From Bisgaard Taxon 45 (GTDB lineage: Bacteria; Pseudomonadota; Gammaproteobacteria; Enterobacterales; Pasteurellaceae), in the NCBI GenBank assembly GCA_030783905.1, contig JAQAHH010000004.1:1-64000 (forward strand): DNA of 64,000 bases, read 5' to 3'. A program made the position numbers and the translations under genes. The notes under the pieces were generated by a model that saw nothing but the letters and a program-made list of their open reading frames with translations, searched no databases and was not told the origin of the DNA. Positions 9,887 to 24,784 of this stretch are shown here, in pieces (position 1 is the first letter of the stretch; every line of letters starts with the position of its first letter).

Positions 9887-10677
9887 GTTGCTTTCCTTTC
9901 GTCCTCTGCACACAACTGTAATGTATGCTTGATGAGTTTCAGTGCAATCGTCCCTTTGGGCGGCAGCTCAGGTAATACGGCATCATAATAAAACCATTTC
10001 GCATCACAGATTTCCTCTTCTTGTAAACAGATTTCACCACTTTCGTAATCCGCTAAAAATCCCACCATGGCTGAATTTGGAAACGCCCAAGGTTGGCTAC
10101 CAAAATAACGCAAGTTTCGCACTCTAATCCCTGTTTCCTCAAACACTTCTCGATAAACCGCTTGTTCGAAGGTCTCGCCCACTTCAACAAATCCCGCTAA
10201 GGTGGTATAAATCCCACCTTTATGGCGTTGATGATTGGCGAGTAAAATTTGCTGACCACGGCGTACCGCCACAATAATACAAGGACAAATAACAGGATAA
10301 GAGCGGTGTAAACAGGATGGATTTTGACATTGGATTGCCCATTCATTATGGGCAATGTGAGTAGGATGACCACATTTGCCACAAAAACGGTGGGTTTTAA
10401 AAAAGTGATTCAGCTCAACACCACGGTTAAGCAAATTAAACTGAGTTTCTGGCAAGGATAATAAGCTACGTAAAGAGAAATATTCTCGCTGATCTTGTAC
10501 AATCTCTTCGACTAACCACAAAGGCTGCTGATTGATTTCACCAATAATCATGCCATTTAACCCTTGCAGTTGGAAATCTGATGCTTTACCTTGAGGTAAT
10601 TCGCCATGAATTAAATGCAAGGCTGAATCTTGCGTTAATAACCAATAGCCTACATCGTTAGGTTGAATCGCATTCAT
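9883..10677 (-). CDS. nudC: NADH pyrophosphatase / RNA deNADding enzyme NudC
   Basis: NudC hydrolyses NADH to NMNH and AMP and, as shown in E. coli, removes NAD caps from RNA. The 264-residue protein has a four-Cys zinc site (Cys99, 102, 117, 122), a Nudix box at about residues 162-184 (GFVEVGET...REVFEETGI) and the NudC signature SQPWAFPNS (194-202). It is the first gene of nudC-hemE-yjaG and overlaps hemE by 4 bases. Upstream lies the double terminator of rpoBC. Confidence 0.95.
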   Translation of the reverse strand: MNAIQPNDVGYWLLTQDSALHLIHGELPQGKASDFQLQGLNGMIIGEINQQPLWLVEEIVQDQREYFSLRSLLSLPETQFNLLNRGVELNHFFKTHRFCGKCGHPTHIAHNEWAIQCQNPSCLHRSYPVICPCIIVAVRRGQQILLANHQRHKGGIYTTLAGFVEVGETFEQAVYREVFEETGIRVRNLRYFGSQPWAFPNSAMVGFLADYESGEICLQEEEICDAKWFYYDAVLPELPPKGTIALKLIKHTLQLCAEDERKAT

Positions 10678-10701
10678 ATAAGCTCACAAAATATTGCAAA
10701 A

Positions 10702-10747
10702 AATGACCGCACTTTTTGCCGTCAGGACTGAAATAAGTGCGGTCATT
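10702..10747 (-). terminator. Inverted uptake-signal pair acting as second terminator of rpoBC
   Basis: Two opposed uptake signals form a 13-bp perfect stem: AATGACCGCACTT (10702-10714) and AAGTGCGGTCATT (10735-10747). Read on the minus strand the stem is followed by six Ts. It lies 35 bases beyond the primary rpoC terminator and before nudC, so it would catch read-through from rpoBC. Confidence 0.8.
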
Positions 10748-10775
10748 ATAAAGGGAATTTAACAATTTAGCGAAT

Positions 10776-10801
10776 AAAAAACCCGAACCTAAGGCTCGGG
10801 T
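10776..10801 (-). terminator. Terminator of the rpoBC operon
   Basis: A 9-bp stem (10781-10789 / 10793-10801, one G-U pair) with a 3-base loop is followed on the minus strand by six Ts. Confidence 0.88.
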
Positions 10802-10819
10802 CTTTGGACTTAATCCGGT

Positions 10820-15073
<4,254 letters not shown>

Positions 15074-15104
15074 AGATTTGCTCCTGTCGGAGTTAAACTT
15101 ATTC

Positions 15105-15141
15105 AAGTGCGGTCAAAACGTTTTTATTTTACACCGCACTT
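15105..15141. repeat. Inverted uptake-signal pair between rpoB and rpoC
   Basis: AAGTGCGGT (15105-15113) and ACCGCACTT (15133-15141) are opposed with a 19-base loop. The hairpin is inside the rpoB-rpoC operon and lacks a T-run on the minus strand after the stem, so it looks like a processing or stability hairpin rather than a full terminator. Confidence 0.8.
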
Positions 15142-15183
15142 GCGCGTACTTTGCTTTACACCAAGCTTGGTTATGATGTCAGA

Positions 15184-18100
15184 TTAATCTTCATCTAAAT
15201 CAATGTTGATACCAAGCGAGCGGATTTCTTTCATAATTACATTGAAAGATTCTGGTGTGCCTGGATCCATTTGATGTGTGCCACCGACGATGTTTTTATA
15301 CATCTTCGTACGGCCGTTCACGTCATCGGATTTCACCGTTAACATTTCTTGTAAGGTATAAGCTGCACCGTATGCTTCAAGTGCCCACACCTCCATCTCA
15401 CCGAAACGTTGACCACCGAATTGGGCTTTACCACCCAATGGTTGTTGTGTTACCAAGCTATAAGAACCCGTTGAACGTGCATGCATTTTGTCATCAACTA
15501 AGTGGTTCAATTTGAGCATATACATGTAACCCACGGTAACTGGACGCTCAAATTTCTCACCCGTACGGCCGTCGAATAAGGTAATTTGACCTGAAGTTGG
15601 TAAGCCGCCTAATTCTAATAAGCCTTTGATTTCGCTTTCATGAGCACCATCGAATACTGGGGTGGCAAGCGGTAAACCTTTACGTAAGTTTTGCGCTAAA
15701 CGCATCACTTCTTCATCAGAGAAGGTGCTTAAATCCACTTTTTGTGAGCCGTGACCCAAGTCGTAGGCTTTTTGCATGTATTCACGCAATTTCGCCACGT
15801 CTTGCTGTTGTTTGATCATCGCATTGATCTTGTCACCAATCCCTTTCGCTGCTAAACCTAAGTGAGTTTCTAAGATCTGACCGATGTTCATACGTGATGG
15901 AACGCCCAGTGGGTTCAACACGATATCAACTGGTTGGCCGTTTTCATCGTATGGCATATCTTCAACAGGGTTGATTTTTGAGATAACCCCTTTGTTACCG
16001 TGACGACCCGCCATTTTATCACCAGGTTGGATCTGACGTTTCACCGCAAGGTACACTTTCACCACTTTCAACACGCCCGGTGCTAAATCATCACCTTGGA
16101 TGATCTTGCCACGTTGCACTTCTAACTTACGTTCGAATTCTTTACGTAATTCTTCGTATTGTTCCGCAAGTTGCTCTAATTGGTTTTGTTGTGCTTCATC
16201 ACTTAATGATTGCTCTAACCATTTAGTGCGGTCTAATTTATCTAAGTTTTTCGCCTCGAAACCACCTGCGATAAGCAAGTTACGCACACGAGTAAACAAG
16301 CCAGCCTCAAGGATTTCTAATTCTTCCACAAGGTCTTTTTTCGCTTGTTTTAATTGCATTTCTTCAATTTCAAGTGCACGTTTGTCTTTTTCAACACCAT
16401 CGCGAGTGAAGACCTGTACGTCGATAACCGTACCCGATACGCTGTTTGGTACACGCAATGAAGAATCTTTCACATCAGAAGCTTTTTCACCGAAGATCGC
16501 ACGTAATAATTTTTCTTCTGGGGTTAATTGTGTTTCACCTTTTGGTGTCACTTTACCCACAAGAATATCGCCGCCTTTTACTTCAGCGCCGATGTAAACA
16601 ATACCTGATTCATCTAATTTGCTTAATGCCGCTTCACCTACGTTTGGAATATCGGCGGTGATTTCTTCTGAACCTAATTTGGTATCACGTGCGACACAAG
16701 AAAGTTCTTGAATGTGAATAGTCGTGAAACGATCTTCTTGTACTACACGCTCAGACACTAACATGGAGTCTTCGAAGTTATAACCATTCCAAGGCATGAA
16801 CGCTACACGCATATTTTGACCAAGGGCTAATTCACCTAAGTCTGTTGAAGGACCATCGGCTAACACTTCGCCACGACCAATAGGCTCACCTAATGACACA
16901 CAAGGAATTTGGTTAATACAAGTATTTTGGTTTGAACGGGTGTATTTCACAAGATTATAAATGTCAATACCCGCTTCACCTGGGATAGTTTCATCTTCGT
17001 TGACTTTCACCACGATACGTGATGCATCAACATATTGCACCGTACCACCACGTTTTGCGATCACGGTCACACCAGAGTCAACCGCTACAGCTTTCTCAAT
17101 ACCGGTACCGACTAATGGTTTGTCCGCACGTAATGTTGGCACCGCTTGACGTTGCATGTTCGCACCCATCAACGCACGGTTCGCATCGTCGTGTTCAAGG
17201 AATGGAATTAACGCAGCCGCAACAGATACCACTTGTTGAGTGGAAACGTCCATATAGTGGATTTCATCTGGACGATATAACCCCGATTCACCGTGTTCAC
17301 CACGACAAGTGACGAACGCATCAGTAAAGCGTAACTCTTCATCAAGATTGGAGTTCGCCTGTGCGATCACATATTTACCTTCTTCAATCGCCGATAAATA
17401 TTCAATTTCTTCCGTCACTTGACCATTGACGACTTTACGGTATGGGGTTTCTAAGAAACCATAGTCATTCGTACGCGCATAAACAGAAAGTGAGTTGATC
17501 AAACCGATGTTTGGACCCTCTGGGGTTTCGATTGGACACACACGACCATAGTGCGTTGCGTGAACGTCTCGCACCTCGAAGCCTGCTCGTTCACGAGTCA
17601 AACCACCCGGACCTAATGCAGAAATACGACGTTTATGCGTGACTTCTGATAACGGGTTGTTTTGATCCATGAATTGGGAAAGTTGTGACGAACCAAAGAA
17701 TTCTTTGACTGCTGCTGAAATTGGTTTCGCGTTGATTAAATCTTGTGGTGTCACCGCATCTAAATCACCTAAAGATAAACGCTCTTTCACCGCTCTTTCT
17801 ACACGCACTAAACCAATACGGAATTGGTTCTCTGCCATTTCACCGACTGAACGAATACGACGGTTACCTAAGTGGTCAATATCATCCACTTCGCCACGAC
17901 CGTTACGGATCTCGATCAGTTTTTTCATGACACCGATGATGTCATCGTTACTTAAAATACCACTACCTGTCTCTTCATCAATGCCTAAAGAGCGGTTGAA
18001 TTTCATACGACCTACCGCAGATAGATCATAACGGTCTGATGAGAAGAACAAATTATCGAATAAGCCTTCTGCCGCTTCTTTTGTTGGTGGTTCACCTGGA

Positions 18101-19212
18101 CGCATCATACGGTAAATTTCAACTAACGCACTTAAACGATCGCTTGACGGATCGACACGTAACGTTTCTGAAATATAAGGACCGTAATCTAAGTCGTTAG
18201 TGAAAAGGGTCTCAATCGTTTTATAACCTGCTTGAGCAAGTTTAGCTAACATCTCTAATGAGATTTCCATATTCGCTGGACAAACAATTTCACCCGACTC
18301 TAAATCCACATAATCTTTTGCCGCTACTTTGCCCACAATATATTCAGTTGGCACTTCCACTTGGGTCACTTGATCTTTCTCAAGCGCACGGATATGACGG
18401 GCAGTAATACGACGACCACGTTCAACATACACTTTGCCGTTTGCTTCAATATCAAAAGTCGCAGTTTCACCACGTAATCTTTCTGGCACTAAGGTCATCA
18501 ATAATTTGTTATTGCTGATTTCAAAAACAACCTTATCAAAGAAAAGATCTAAAATTTGCTCGGTGGTGTAATTTAACGCGCGTAGAATGATGGTTGCAGG
18601 CAATTTACGACGACGGTCGATACGTGCATATAAGTTATCTTTTGGATCGAATTCAAAGTCTAACCATGAACCACGGTAAGGGATAATTCTTGCGTTATAT
18701 AATACTTTACCTGAAGAATGTGTTTTACCTTTGTCAGAATCAAAGAATACGCCCGGGCTACGGTGTAATTGCGACACGATAACACGCTCAGTACCGTTAA
18801 TCACAAAGGTACCGTTATCGGTCATTAATGGGATTTCACCCATGTAAACTTCTTGTTCTTTAATATCTTTGATCGTGCCTGGTGCTGCGTCTTTGTCGTA
18901 GCTGACTAAGCGTAATTTTACACGTAATGGGGCAGCATAAGTGGTGCCACGGATTTGGCATTCTCTGACATCAAATACGGGCTCACCTAATTGATAGCTT
19001 ACATATTGTAATTCTGTGTTGCCGTTATTGCTAACAATTGGAAATACGGAGCGAAATGCTGCTTCTAAACCTTGTTGACCTTCAGGATCTCTTTGAATAA
19101 ATTTATCGAAAGAATCAAGTTGGATAGTTAATAAATAAGGTACATTTAAAACTTGCGGACGTTTGCCGAAGTCTTTACGAATACGTTTTTTCTCTGTGTA
19201 GGAGTAAACCAT
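15184..19212 (-). CDS. rpoB: RNA polymerase subunit beta
   Basis: RpoB is the beta subunit of RNA polymerase. The start is the ATG at 19212 ([19 protein letters not shown]) with GAGGAA before it; the frame is open 102 bases further up but that part is not conserved. The 1342-residue length equals E. coli RpoB. The rifampicin region [27 protein letters not shown] carries the wild-type residues equivalent to E. coli Asp516, His526 and Ser531, so no resistance change is visible there. It is downstream of rplL, with a probable attenuator hairpin in the 274-base gap. Confidence 0.98.
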   Translation of the reverse strand: MVYSYTEKKRIRKDFGKRPQVLNVPYLLTIQLDSFDKFIQRDPEGQQGLEAAFRSVFPIVSNNGNTELQYVSYQLGEPVFDVRECQIRGTTYAAPLRVKLRLVSYDKDAAPGTIKDIKEQEVYMGEIPLMTDNGTFVINGTERVIVSQLHRSPGVFFDSDKGKTHSSGKVLYNARIIPYRGSWLDFEFDPKDNLYARIDRRRKLPATIILRALNYTTEQILDLFFDKVVFEISNNKLLMTLVPERLRGETATFDIEANGKVYVERGRRITARHIRALEKDQVTQVEVPTEYIVGKVAAKDYVDLESGEIVCPANMEISLEMLAKLAQAGYKTIETLFTNDLDYGPYISETLRVDPSSDRLSALVEIYRMMRPGEPPTKEAAEGLFDNLFFSSDRYDLSAVGRMKFNRSLGIDEETGSGILSNDDIIGVMKKLIEIRNGRGEVDDIDHLGNRRIRSVGEMAENQFRIGLVRVERAVKERLSLGDLDAVTPQDLINAKPISAAVKEFFGSSQLSQFMDQNNPLSEVTHKRRISALGPGGLTRERAGFEVRDVHATHYGRVCPIETPEGPNIGLINSLSVYARTNDYGFLETPYRKVVNGQVTEEIEYLSAIEEGKYVIAQANSNLDEELRFTDAFVTCRGEHGESGLYRPDEIHYMDVSTQQVVSVAAALIPFLEHDDANRALMGANMQRQAVPTLRADKPLVGTGIEKAVAVDSGVTVIAKRGGTVQYVDASRIVVKVNEDETIPGEAGIDIYNLVKYTRSNQNTCINQIPCVSLGEPIGRGEVLADGPSTDLGELALGQNMRVAFMPWNGYNFEDSMLVSERVVQEDRFTTIHIQELSCVARDTKLGSEEITADIPNVGEAALSKLDESGIVYIGAEVKGGDILVGKVTPKGETQLTPEEKLLRAIFGEKASDVKDSSLRVPNSVSGTVIDVQVFTRDGVEKDKRALEIEEMQLKQAKKDLVEELEILEAGLFTRVRNLLIAGGFEAKNLDKLDRTKWLEQSLSDEAQQNQLEQLAEQYEELRKEFERKLEVQRGKIIQGDDLAPGVLKVVKVYLAVKRQIQPGDKMAGRHGNKGVISKINPVEDMPYDENGQPVDIVLNPLGVPSRMNIGQILETHLGLAAKGIGDKINAMIKQQQDVAKLREYMQKAYDLGHGSQKVDLSTFSDEEVMRLAQNLRKGLPLATPVFDGAHESEIKGLLELGGLPTSGQITLFDGRTGEKFERPVTVGYMYMLKLNHLVDDKMHARSTGSYSLVTQQPLGGKAQFGGQRFGEMEVWALEAYGAAYTLQEMLTVKSDDVNGRTKMYKNIVGGTHQMDPGTPESFNVIMKEIRSLGINIDLDED

Positions 19213-19426
19213 AGGGTTCCTCTGCTTGTGTTTCAGTGAACCAAATACACAATGCTGATGTTGTTGCGCGAGCATTATGTATGCGTGTAAAGATACCGTT
19301 TCCAGATGCCGCACTCTGAACCTTACTTCTGATGAGCGGAATTCCCAAATTATGTGAACGTAATTAACTTGAGAAGAAAAACAGAAAAATTAAACGGAAA
19401 AATTTGTTCTGTTTTGATAGCACAAA

Positions 19427-19453
19427 ATGGCTGATGGAAAAACCACCAGCCAT
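19427..19453 (-). terminator. Probable attenuator between rplL and rpoB
   Basis: An 11-bp stem (19427-19437 / 19443-19453, one G-U pair in RNA) with a loop of five Us, followed on the minus strand by TTTTG. It lies just after the rplL stop. In E. coli an attenuator at the same place lowers rpoBC expression relative to the ribosomal proteins; the same role here is inferred. Confidence 0.7.
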
Positions 19454-19486
19454 CGAGCCTTAGAAGGGCTTACAAGTCAGTCAAAA

Positions 19487-19855
19487 TTATTTAACTTCTA
19501 CTTGTGCACCAGCTTCTTCTAATTCTTTCTTAAGTGCTTCAGCTTCAGCTTTAGAGATACCTTCTTTCAATACTGCTGGAGCAGATTCAACTAAGTCTTT
19601 CGCTTCTTTTAAGCCTAAACCAGTTGCACCACGTACTGCTTTGATTACTGCAACTTTGTTCGCACCAGCACCTGCAAGTACTACGTCGAATTCAGTTTTC
19701 TCTTCAGCTGCTTCAGCTGGACCTGCTGCTACTGCTACTGCTGCTGCCGCTGCAGATACACCAAATTTTTCTTCCATCGCAGCGATTAATTCTACGATTT
19801 CAGTGACAGATTTAGAAGCGATCGCTTCAATGATTTGTTCGTTAGTTAATGACAT
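19487..19855 (-). CDS. rplL: Ribosomal protein bL12 (L7/L12)
   Basis: L7/L12 is the multicopy stalk protein of the 50S subunit that recruits translation GTPases. I use the ATG at 19855 ([13 protein letters not shown]), giving 122 residues; three more codons are open upstream but match no family member. The N-terminal dimerisation helix, an Ala-rich hinge ([11 protein letters not shown]) and the conserved C-terminal EF-binding domain ([23 protein letters not shown]) are clear. It follows rplJ by 51 bases. Confidence 0.97.
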   Translation of the reverse strand: MSLTNEQIIEAIASKSVTEIVELIAAMEEKFGVSAAAAAVAVAAGPAEAAEEKTEFDVVLAGAGANKVAVIKAVRGATGLGLKEAKDLVESAPAVLKEGISKAEAEALKKELEEAGAQVEVK

Positions 19856-19906
19856 AACAATCAATTCCTAAAGTAAAAAAGTTAAACGAGTTAAGAAACC
19901 GCTGGA

Positions 19907-20398
19907 TTAAGCTGCTTCTTGTAATTTGTCGCGTAATGCCGCAAGAGTGCGAACAAGTTTGCCTGCCGCAGCTTCTTTCATTGTGCCCATTAAACGTGCA
20001 ATTGCTTCGTCGTAAGTTGGTAATGTTGCTAAGAATTCAACATCTTGAATCTTACCTTCAAAGGCTGCACCTTTAATTTCAAACTTATCGTTTGCTTTAG
20101 CAAAGTCTTTGAACAAACGGGCTGCTGCACCTGGGTGTTCAGTCGAGAATGCGATAAGTGTTGGACCGACAAACGTATCTTTTAAGCACTCAAATTCAGT
20201 ACCTTCAACCGCACGACGTAATAAAGTATTACGTACAACACGCATTGAAACACCGTTTTCACGAGCTACTTTACGTAATTCAGTCATTTTATCTACTGTT
20301 ACACCACGAGAATCCGCGATCACAGCTGATAGGGCACCTTTGGCTGCTTCGTTTACTTCAGCAACAATTGCTTGTTTGTCTTGAAGATTTAATGCCAT
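19907..20398 (-). CDS. rplJ: Ribosomal protein uL10
   Basis: L10 anchors the L7/L12 stalk to 23S rRNA and, bound to L12, represses its own operon through the mRNA leader. The 163-residue protein has the family start [15 protein letters not shown] and a helical C-terminal tail that binds L12 dimers. The ATG follows AGGAGC. It is first in rplJ-rplL-rpoB-rpoC, with a structured leader and its own promoter upstream. Confidence 0.97.
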   Translation of the reverse strand: MALNLQDKQAIVAEVNEAAKGALSAVIADSRGVTVDKMTELRKVARENGVSMRVVRNTLLRRAVEGTEFECLKDTFVGPTLIAFSTEHPGAAARLFKDFAKANDKFEIKGAAFEGKIQDVEFLATLPTYDEAIARLMGTMKEAAAGKLVRTLAALRDKLQEAA

Positions 20399-20459
20399 TG
20401 GCTTTTAGCTCCTGAATACACTCCGCCTAAGCGGAATTTACAAAAAATCTCAAAAAATG

Positions 20460-20468
20460 ACCGCACTT
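20460..20468 (-). repeat. DNA uptake signal core in the rplJ leader
   Basis: ACCGCACTT (minus-strand uptake core) lies within the untranslated leader of rplJ, between the L10 leader structure and the ribosome-binding site. Confidence 0.85.
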
Positions 20469-20489
20469 TGGTACGACTATTTTGTGAGG

Positions 20490-20625
20490 CTAAGGTGTCC
20501 AGAAGCAGAAAATTCTGTCTGTTCACCATCTACGTAGGGCAAATTAAGAGATGATATCCATCATTTCACCTACGGTCTCGGACGGGGCTTGAATGTGGTC
20601 AAGCACCATCAACAATTTTGCCACC
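20490..20625 (-). promoter_or_regulatory. L10 (rplJ) autoregulatory mRNA leader
   Basis: The minus-strand leader of rplJ contains a long hairpin whose arms pair ACCGTAGGTG with CTACGTAGATGGT across 20521-20576, preceded by a conserved-looking CCGTCCGAGACC segment. This resembles the ribosomal L10 leader that binds L10-L12 to shut off translation. I recognise it by pattern and position, not by a covariance search, so the exact limits are approximate. Confidence 0.65.
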
Positions 20626-20650
20626 TAAAATGACAAAATTCAGGAGCGGA

Positions 20651-20679
20651 ATTGTAATAGAAATCCCCTGTCTTGTAAA
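20651..20679 (-). promoter_or_regulatory. Promoter of rplJL-rpoBC
   Basis: On the minus strand TTTACA (20674-20679), a 17-bp spacer and TACAAT (20651-20656). It gives the cluster its own promoter upstream of the L10 leader, which is needed because rplKA are separated from rplJ by genes on the other strand. Confidence 0.7.
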
Positions 20680-20765
20680 GTCATTTATATAAATAATCTG
20701 TCATAGTCTGTTTTTTCTCACCAGAAAGAGATTAAGGGCAAAACAAACTGGTTTTTAGTGAAATA

Positions 20766-20793
20766 TTTACTTACCTACAGGGATAAATATGAT
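20766..20793 (+). promoter_or_regulatory. Possible promoter of the glycerate genes
   Basis: TTTACT (20766-20771), 16 bp and TATGAT (20788-20793) on the plus strand, divergent from the rplJ promoter. It would give a leader of about 150 bases before the permease start at 20949. The stretch 20800-20945 otherwise shows no gene. Confidence 0.45.
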
Positions 20794-20948
20794 ATATAAG
20801 AGATGACTTGAACCGTATTTGTGTTTTCAGGAATACACCTATTTCATTAACCCTCGGACGAGTATTCTTGTATTGATGGGTCGATATAAAATAAGTGACT
20901 CATCTAGAATCAATCCGCTTTGTTCTTCTACAACATTAGGAGGTCACT

Positions 20949-22325
20949 ATGAGTGGTATTGCATTAATCTGTGTTTTTGTCATTGCCATCATTATCATGA
21001 TCTGGCTTATTGCAAAAGTCAAAGTCCATCCTTTCCTCGCGTTGATGTCTATTTCCCTTGCACTCGCTTTTATTGCGGGTATTCCGCTTGCCAAAATCCC
21101 CGCCATGATTGGTGATGGGTTCAGTGGCACCTTCAAAAGCATTGGGATTGTGATTATTTTCGGTGCCATTATTGGTATGGTACTGGAAAAAACGGGTGCA
21201 GCGCTCAAATTAGCTGACATGGTGGTCAAGTATGTTGGGCAGAAAAGACCTGAGCTTGCCATGTTAATGATGGGTTGGGTGGTGGGTATCCCCGTTTTCT
21301 GCGACAGTGGTTTTGTGGTACTCAATCCGATCAGAGAAGCGTTAGGTAAAAAAATTGCGGCGAATCCTGTTAGTATGGCGGTGGCGCTCAGTGCTGGTCT
21401 TTATGCCTCCCATGTATTTATTCCCCCTACACCGGGTCCGATCGCAGCAGCTGGGGCTATCGGGTTAAGCCATAACTTATTATTAGTGATCGGCATGGGG
21501 GTAGTCGTGTCTATTCCAGTTCTTCTCGCCAGTTATCTGTTTGCTAAATGGGTCAGTCGTCATATAACCCTGAACGCAGATGAGAGTGATCCACTAATTG
21601 AAAAAAGCTATGAGGCTTTATTAAAACAATACGGAACATTACCAAGTGGTCGTTTAAGTCTAGCACCAATTTGTGTACCGATCTTACTTATGGCATTAGG
21701 CTCAATGAGTAAAATTCTTGGGTTAGAAGGAAATATTGGTATTTTGTTACAATTTTTAGGTCACCCAATTATTGCCTTGGCTATTGGGGTCATTTGTGCA
21801 GTCATATTATTAATCAAAACGGGAAAAATCAGCGGCTTTGATCAACTCACTAATGACACCTTAAAAATTGTTGGTCCGATCTTATTTATTACGGCAGCGG
21901 GTGGCGTGCTCGGTAAGGTCATCACCCAAGCAGGTTTTGTGGAGTACATTAAACAAAACGCCCATATCATCAGCACCGCGGGAATTTTCTTCCCATTCTT
22001 AATTTCTGCTATTTTAAAAACAGCACAAGGCAGTTCAACGGTTGCCATTATCACCACGGCTTCCATTATGGGCATGTTTAGTGCGCAAGATTCTTTAATG
22101 AGCGCCTTAGGCTTAACCTCTGAAATAGCGGCAGCATTAACCGTCATGGCCATTGCGGCAGGGGCGATGTGTGTTTCTCATGCTAACGATAGCTATTATT
22201 GGGTGGTCACTAACTTTACTAAAATGACGCCACAACAAGGTTACCGTACTCAAACTGCATTGACGCTAATTATGGGGATAGTGGGAATTATCACGGTTTA
22301 CCTACTTTCACTGATTTTATTGTAA
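20949..22325 (+). CDS. GntP-family permease, probably for glycerate
   Basis: A 458-residue integral membrane protein of the GntP gluconate/sugar-acid proton symporter family, with about a dozen hydrophobic segments and the family signatures PGPIAAAGAIG and HANDSYYWVVTNF near the C terminus. A perfect AGGAGG precedes the ATG. It is followed after 12 bases by a glycerate kinase gene, so glycerate (or a related sugar acid) is the likely substrate; the substrate is inferred from the neighbour only. The pair sits on the opposite strand inside the ribosomal/RNA-polymerase cluster. Confidence 0.85.
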   Translation: MSGIALICVFVIAIIIMIWLIAKVKVHPFLALMSISLALAFIAGIPLAKIPAMIGDGFSGTFKSIGIVIIFGAIIGMVLEKTGAALKLADMVVKYVGQKRPELAMLMMGWVVGIPVFCDSGFVVLNPIREALGKKIAANPVSMAVALSAGLYASHVFIPPTPGPIAAAGAIGLSHNLLLVIGMGVVVSIPVLLASYLFAKWVSRHITLNADESDPLIEKSYEALLKQYGTLPSGRLSLAPICVPILLMALGSMSKILGLEGNIGILLQFLGHPIIALAIGVICAVILLIKTGKISGFDQLTNDTLKIVGPILFITAAGGVLGKVITQAGFVEYIKQNAHIISTAGIFFPFLISAILKTAQGSSTVAIITTASIMGMFSAQDSLMSALGLTSEIAAALTVMAIAAGAMCVSHANDSYYWVVTNFTKMTPQQGYRTQTALTLIMGIVGIITVYLLSLILL

Positions 22326-22337
22326 AAGGATAAGCTT

Positions 22338-23483
22338 ATGCGAATTGTGATTGCACCTGATTCTTTCAAAGAAAGTTTAACCGCGCTTGAAGTCGCAGAG
22401 GCAATTAAAATCGGGTTTCAAAAAATCTTACCTGATGCAGAGTATGTGCTTGTCCCCATGGCAGATGGTGGCGAAGGCACCGTGCAATCTTTAGTGGATG
22501 CCACACAAGGTGAGCTTATTTATACCGATGTAATCGCCCCATTAGGTAATCAAACCCAAGCATTTTTTGGGCTATCTGGAGATAAGCGTACGGCTATTAT
22601 CGAAATGGCCTCTGCTTCTGGCTTGCATTTAGTGCCTCTCGCACAACGTAACCCTTTAAAAACAACCAGTTTTGGCACGGGGCAATTGATAAAAGCGGCC
22701 TTGGAACTTGGGGTAAAAAAAATCATACTTGGAATCGGTGGTAGCGCCACGAATGATGGTGGCGTCGGTATGTTGCAGGCTCTTGGAGCAAGGTTTCTAA
22801 ATCAAGATAACCAACAAATTGGTTACGGTGGTGAACAACTACAAGATATTATACGTATCGATTTATCTCAATTAGATCCCCGTTTATCTTCCGTTGAGGT
22901 GGAAGTGGCATGCGATGTCAATAATCCATTGTGTGGACCGCGTGGTGCGGCTGCTATTTTTGGTCCTCAAAAAGGCGCCACAACTGAAATGGTCACACAG
23001 CTCGATCACGCCTTACTTCATTTCTCTCATATTGTAGAACAACAATATCAACGTAATATCCGTGATCATGCTGGCGCTGGTGCGGCAGGTGGAATGGGCG
23101 GAGGGTTATTATTACTTCCTCATGTTTCTTTGAGTGCGGGAGTCGATATTGTCATTAACGCAGTGAAATTAGATCAAATGATCGAAAATGCGGATTTGGT
23201 GATCACCGGTGAAGGTAGAATGGACAGTCAAACTGCACAAGGAAAAACCCCAAGTGGTGTAGCCAAAGTGGCGAAACAATTTCAGAAACCCGTGATTGCC
23301 ATTGTGGGGAGTCTAAGAGAAGATTATGAAGTGGTTTATCCGGTTGGGATTGATGCTGTCTTCCCTATTATACGCCAAGTTAACAGCCTGGAAGCCACCT
23401 TAGCGTGCGGTCGAGAAAACTTAATTTCTGCAGCACAAAATATTGCCCGCTTGTATTTAATTGCCAAACATATACCAAGCTAA
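22338..23483 (+). CDS. glxK: Glycerate kinase
   Basis: It phosphorylates D-glycerate, in the E. coli GarK/GlxK type at the 2-position, feeding glycolysis. The 381-residue length is normal for the family. Conserved parts include MRIVIAPDSFKESLTA, PMADGGEGT, GIGGSATNDGG, DVNNPLCGP and TGEGRMDSQT. AAAGGAT precedes the ATG. It forms a two-gene operon with the upstream permease and ends at a strong bidirectional terminator facing rplA. The symbol follows the family; garK would be equally justified. Confidence 0.92.
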   Translation: MRIVIAPDSFKESLTALEVAEAIKIGFQKILPDAEYVLVPMADGGEGTVQSLVDATQGELIYTDVIAPLGNQTQAFFGLSGDKRTAIIEMASASGLHLVPLAQRNPLKTTSFGTGQLIKAALELGVKKIILGIGGSATNDGGVGMLQALGARFLNQDNQQIGYGGEQLQDIIRIDLSQLDPRLSSVEVEVACDVNNPLCGPRGAAAIFGPQKGATTEMVTQLDHALLHFSHIVEQQYQRNIRDHAGAGAAGGMGGGLLLLPHVSLSAGVDIVINAVKLDQMIENADLVITGEGRMDSQTAQGKTPSGVAKVAKQFQKPVIAIVGSLREDYEVVYPVGIDAVFPIIRQVNSLEATLACGRENLISAAQNIARLYLIAKHIPS

Positions 23484-23500
23484 GCCAACAAAAAGAGATA

Positions 23501-23535
23501 AAAAAAGTGCAATATTTCATTGCACTTTTTCTTTT
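23501..23535. terminator. Bidirectional terminator between glycerate kinase and rplA
   Basis: A 12-bp stem (23502-23513 / 23519-23530) with a 5-base loop, A-rich on the left and T-rich on the right. It serves both the plus-strand glycerate operon and the minus-strand rplKA transcript. Confidence 0.92.
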
Positions 23536-23547
23536 TAAATCAATCGA

Positions 23548-24237
23548 TTAAAGTGAAGCTTGATCAACCGCTACACCCGCACCCATTGTGGTAGAAAGAC
23601 TGACTTTCTTGATGAACACACCTTTAGACGTCGTTGGTTTTGCTTTCGCTAACGCTGCTAATAAGGCTTGTAAGTTTTCTTTTAATTGTTCTTCGCTAAA
23701 GTTAACTTTACCGATTGTAGTGTGGATGATACCGTTTTTATCATTACGGTAACGAACCTGACCAGATTTTGCATTTTTCACTGCATCAGCAACGTTTGGT
23801 GTAACAGTACCTACTTTAGGGTTTGGCATTAAACCACGTGGACCTAAAATTTGACCTAATTGACCTACAACACGCATCGCATCTGGAGAAGCGATCACAA
23901 CGTCGAAGTTCATTTCACCTTTTTTCACTAATTCAGCTAAATCTTCCATACCGACTAAATCTGCACCTGCTTCTTTAGCTGCTTCTGCATTTGCACCTTG
24001 TGTAAACACAGCAACACGCACAGAACGACCTGTACCGTGTGGTAATACAGTTGCACCACGCACGTTTTGGTCAGATTTACGCGGATCGATACCTAAGTTA
24101 ACCGCTACATCAACACTCTCAACGAATTTAGCTGTCGCAAATTCTTTTAATACTGCGATTGCTTCATTGATTTCATAGGCTTTTGTAGAGTCGACTGCCG
24201 CCTTGATTGCTTTCATTTTTTTTGTCAATTTAGCCAT
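23548..24237 (-). CDS. rplA: Ribosomal protein uL1
   Basis: L1 forms the L1 stalk of the 50S subunit and is a translational repressor of rplKA. The 229-residue length is standard. The family signature region with [14 protein letters not shown] is present around residue 130-145, and the C-terminal TTMGAGV matches family ends. It starts 4 bases after the rplK stop and ends at a bidirectional terminator, so rplKA is cut off from rplJL. Confidence 0.97.
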   Translation of the reverse strand: MAKLTKKMKAIKAAVDSTKAYEINEAIAVLKEFATAKFVESVDVAVNLGIDPRKSDQNVRGATVLPHGTGRSVRVAVFTQGANAEAAKEAGADLVGMEDLAELVKKGEMNFDVVIASPDAMRVVGQLGQILGPRGLMPNPKVGTVTPNVADAVKNAKSGQVRYRNDKNGIIHTTIGKVNFSEEQLKENLQALLAALAKAKPTTSKGVFIKKVSLSTTMGAGVAVDQASL

Positions 24238-24241
24238 CGTC

Positions 24242-24670
24242 TTATTCCTCCACCACTAAGCCCATTGAGCGAGCTGTACCAGCGATTGATTTCATTTTCG
24301 TTTCGATAGATGCACCTGTCATATCCGCTGCTTTAGTTTCAGCGATTTGACGAACTTGTTCTAATGTCACTTTACCTACTTTATCTTTGTTTGGTTTACC
24401 TGAACCAGACTTGATACCTGCTGCTTTTTTCAATAATACAGCTGCAGGAGGGGTTTTAGTAATAAACGTGAATGAACGGTCTGCATACACCGTGATAACA
24501 ACTGGAATTGGTAAACCTTTTTCTAAACTCTCAGTACGAGCATTGAATGCTTTACAGAATTCCATAATGTTCACACCTTGTTGACCTAATGCCGGACCAA
24601 CTGGTGGTGAAGGGTTAGCCATACCAGCTGCAACTTGCAACTTAACATAGGCTTGTACTTTTTTTGCCAT
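24242..24670 (-). CDS. rplK: Ribosomal protein uL11
   Basis: L11 binds the GTPase-associated centre of 23S rRNA and is needed for RelA activation. The 142-residue protein has the N-terminal [34 protein letters not shown] domain (Pro-rich hinge [15 protein letters not shown]) and the C-terminal rRNA-binding domain ending SMGLVVEE. The ATG follows AGAGGAAG. A candidate L1-binding hairpin lies 20 bases upstream. Confidence 0.97.
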   Translation of the reverse strand: MAKKVQAYVKLQVAAGMANPSPPVGPALGQQGVNIMEFCKAFNARTESLEKGLPIPVVITVYADRSFTFITKTPPAAVLLKKAAGIKSGSGKPNKDKVGKVTLEQVRQIAETKAADMTGASIETKMKSIAGTARSMGLVVEE

Positions 24671-24689
24671 TTTTAGCTTCCTCTAGAAT

Positions 24690-24716
24690 GGGTTATCGCG
24701 CTATTGCTAGCTCCCC
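24690..24716 (-). promoter_or_regulatory. Candidate L1 translational operator in the rplK leader
   Basis: In the minus-strand RNA a GGGGAGC ... GCGC-GATAACCC hairpin lies just before the rplK ribosome site. The outer GGG/CCC stem, the AGC side and the GAUAA-type internal loop resemble the L1-binding element of rplK leaders and 23S rRNA. L1 autoregulation at this point is established in E. coli; the match here is by eye. Confidence 0.5.
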
Positions 24717-24784
24717 TGTTTACGAAAAGGCTGTATTTTAATTAAACACAACCCAAACTTCAAGTAAAAATTACTCAAAAGCTC

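Noticed and set aside
16100..16597. A 165-codon open frame on the plus strand inside rpoB
   Set aside because: It is antisense to a highly conserved gene, is Ser-rich with low complexity, and has no ribosome site; it is a shadow of rpoB codon use. The same holds for 11538-11927 and 14446-14877 in rpoC.
17640..17740. Rifampicin-resistance change in rpoB
   Set aside because: The residues equivalent to Asp516, His526 and Ser531 of E. coli are wild type.
19213..19314. N-terminal extension of rpoB to 19314
   Set aside because: The extra 34 residues are unconserved; the ATG at 19212 has GAGGAA before it and gives the 1342-residue length of E. coli RpoB.
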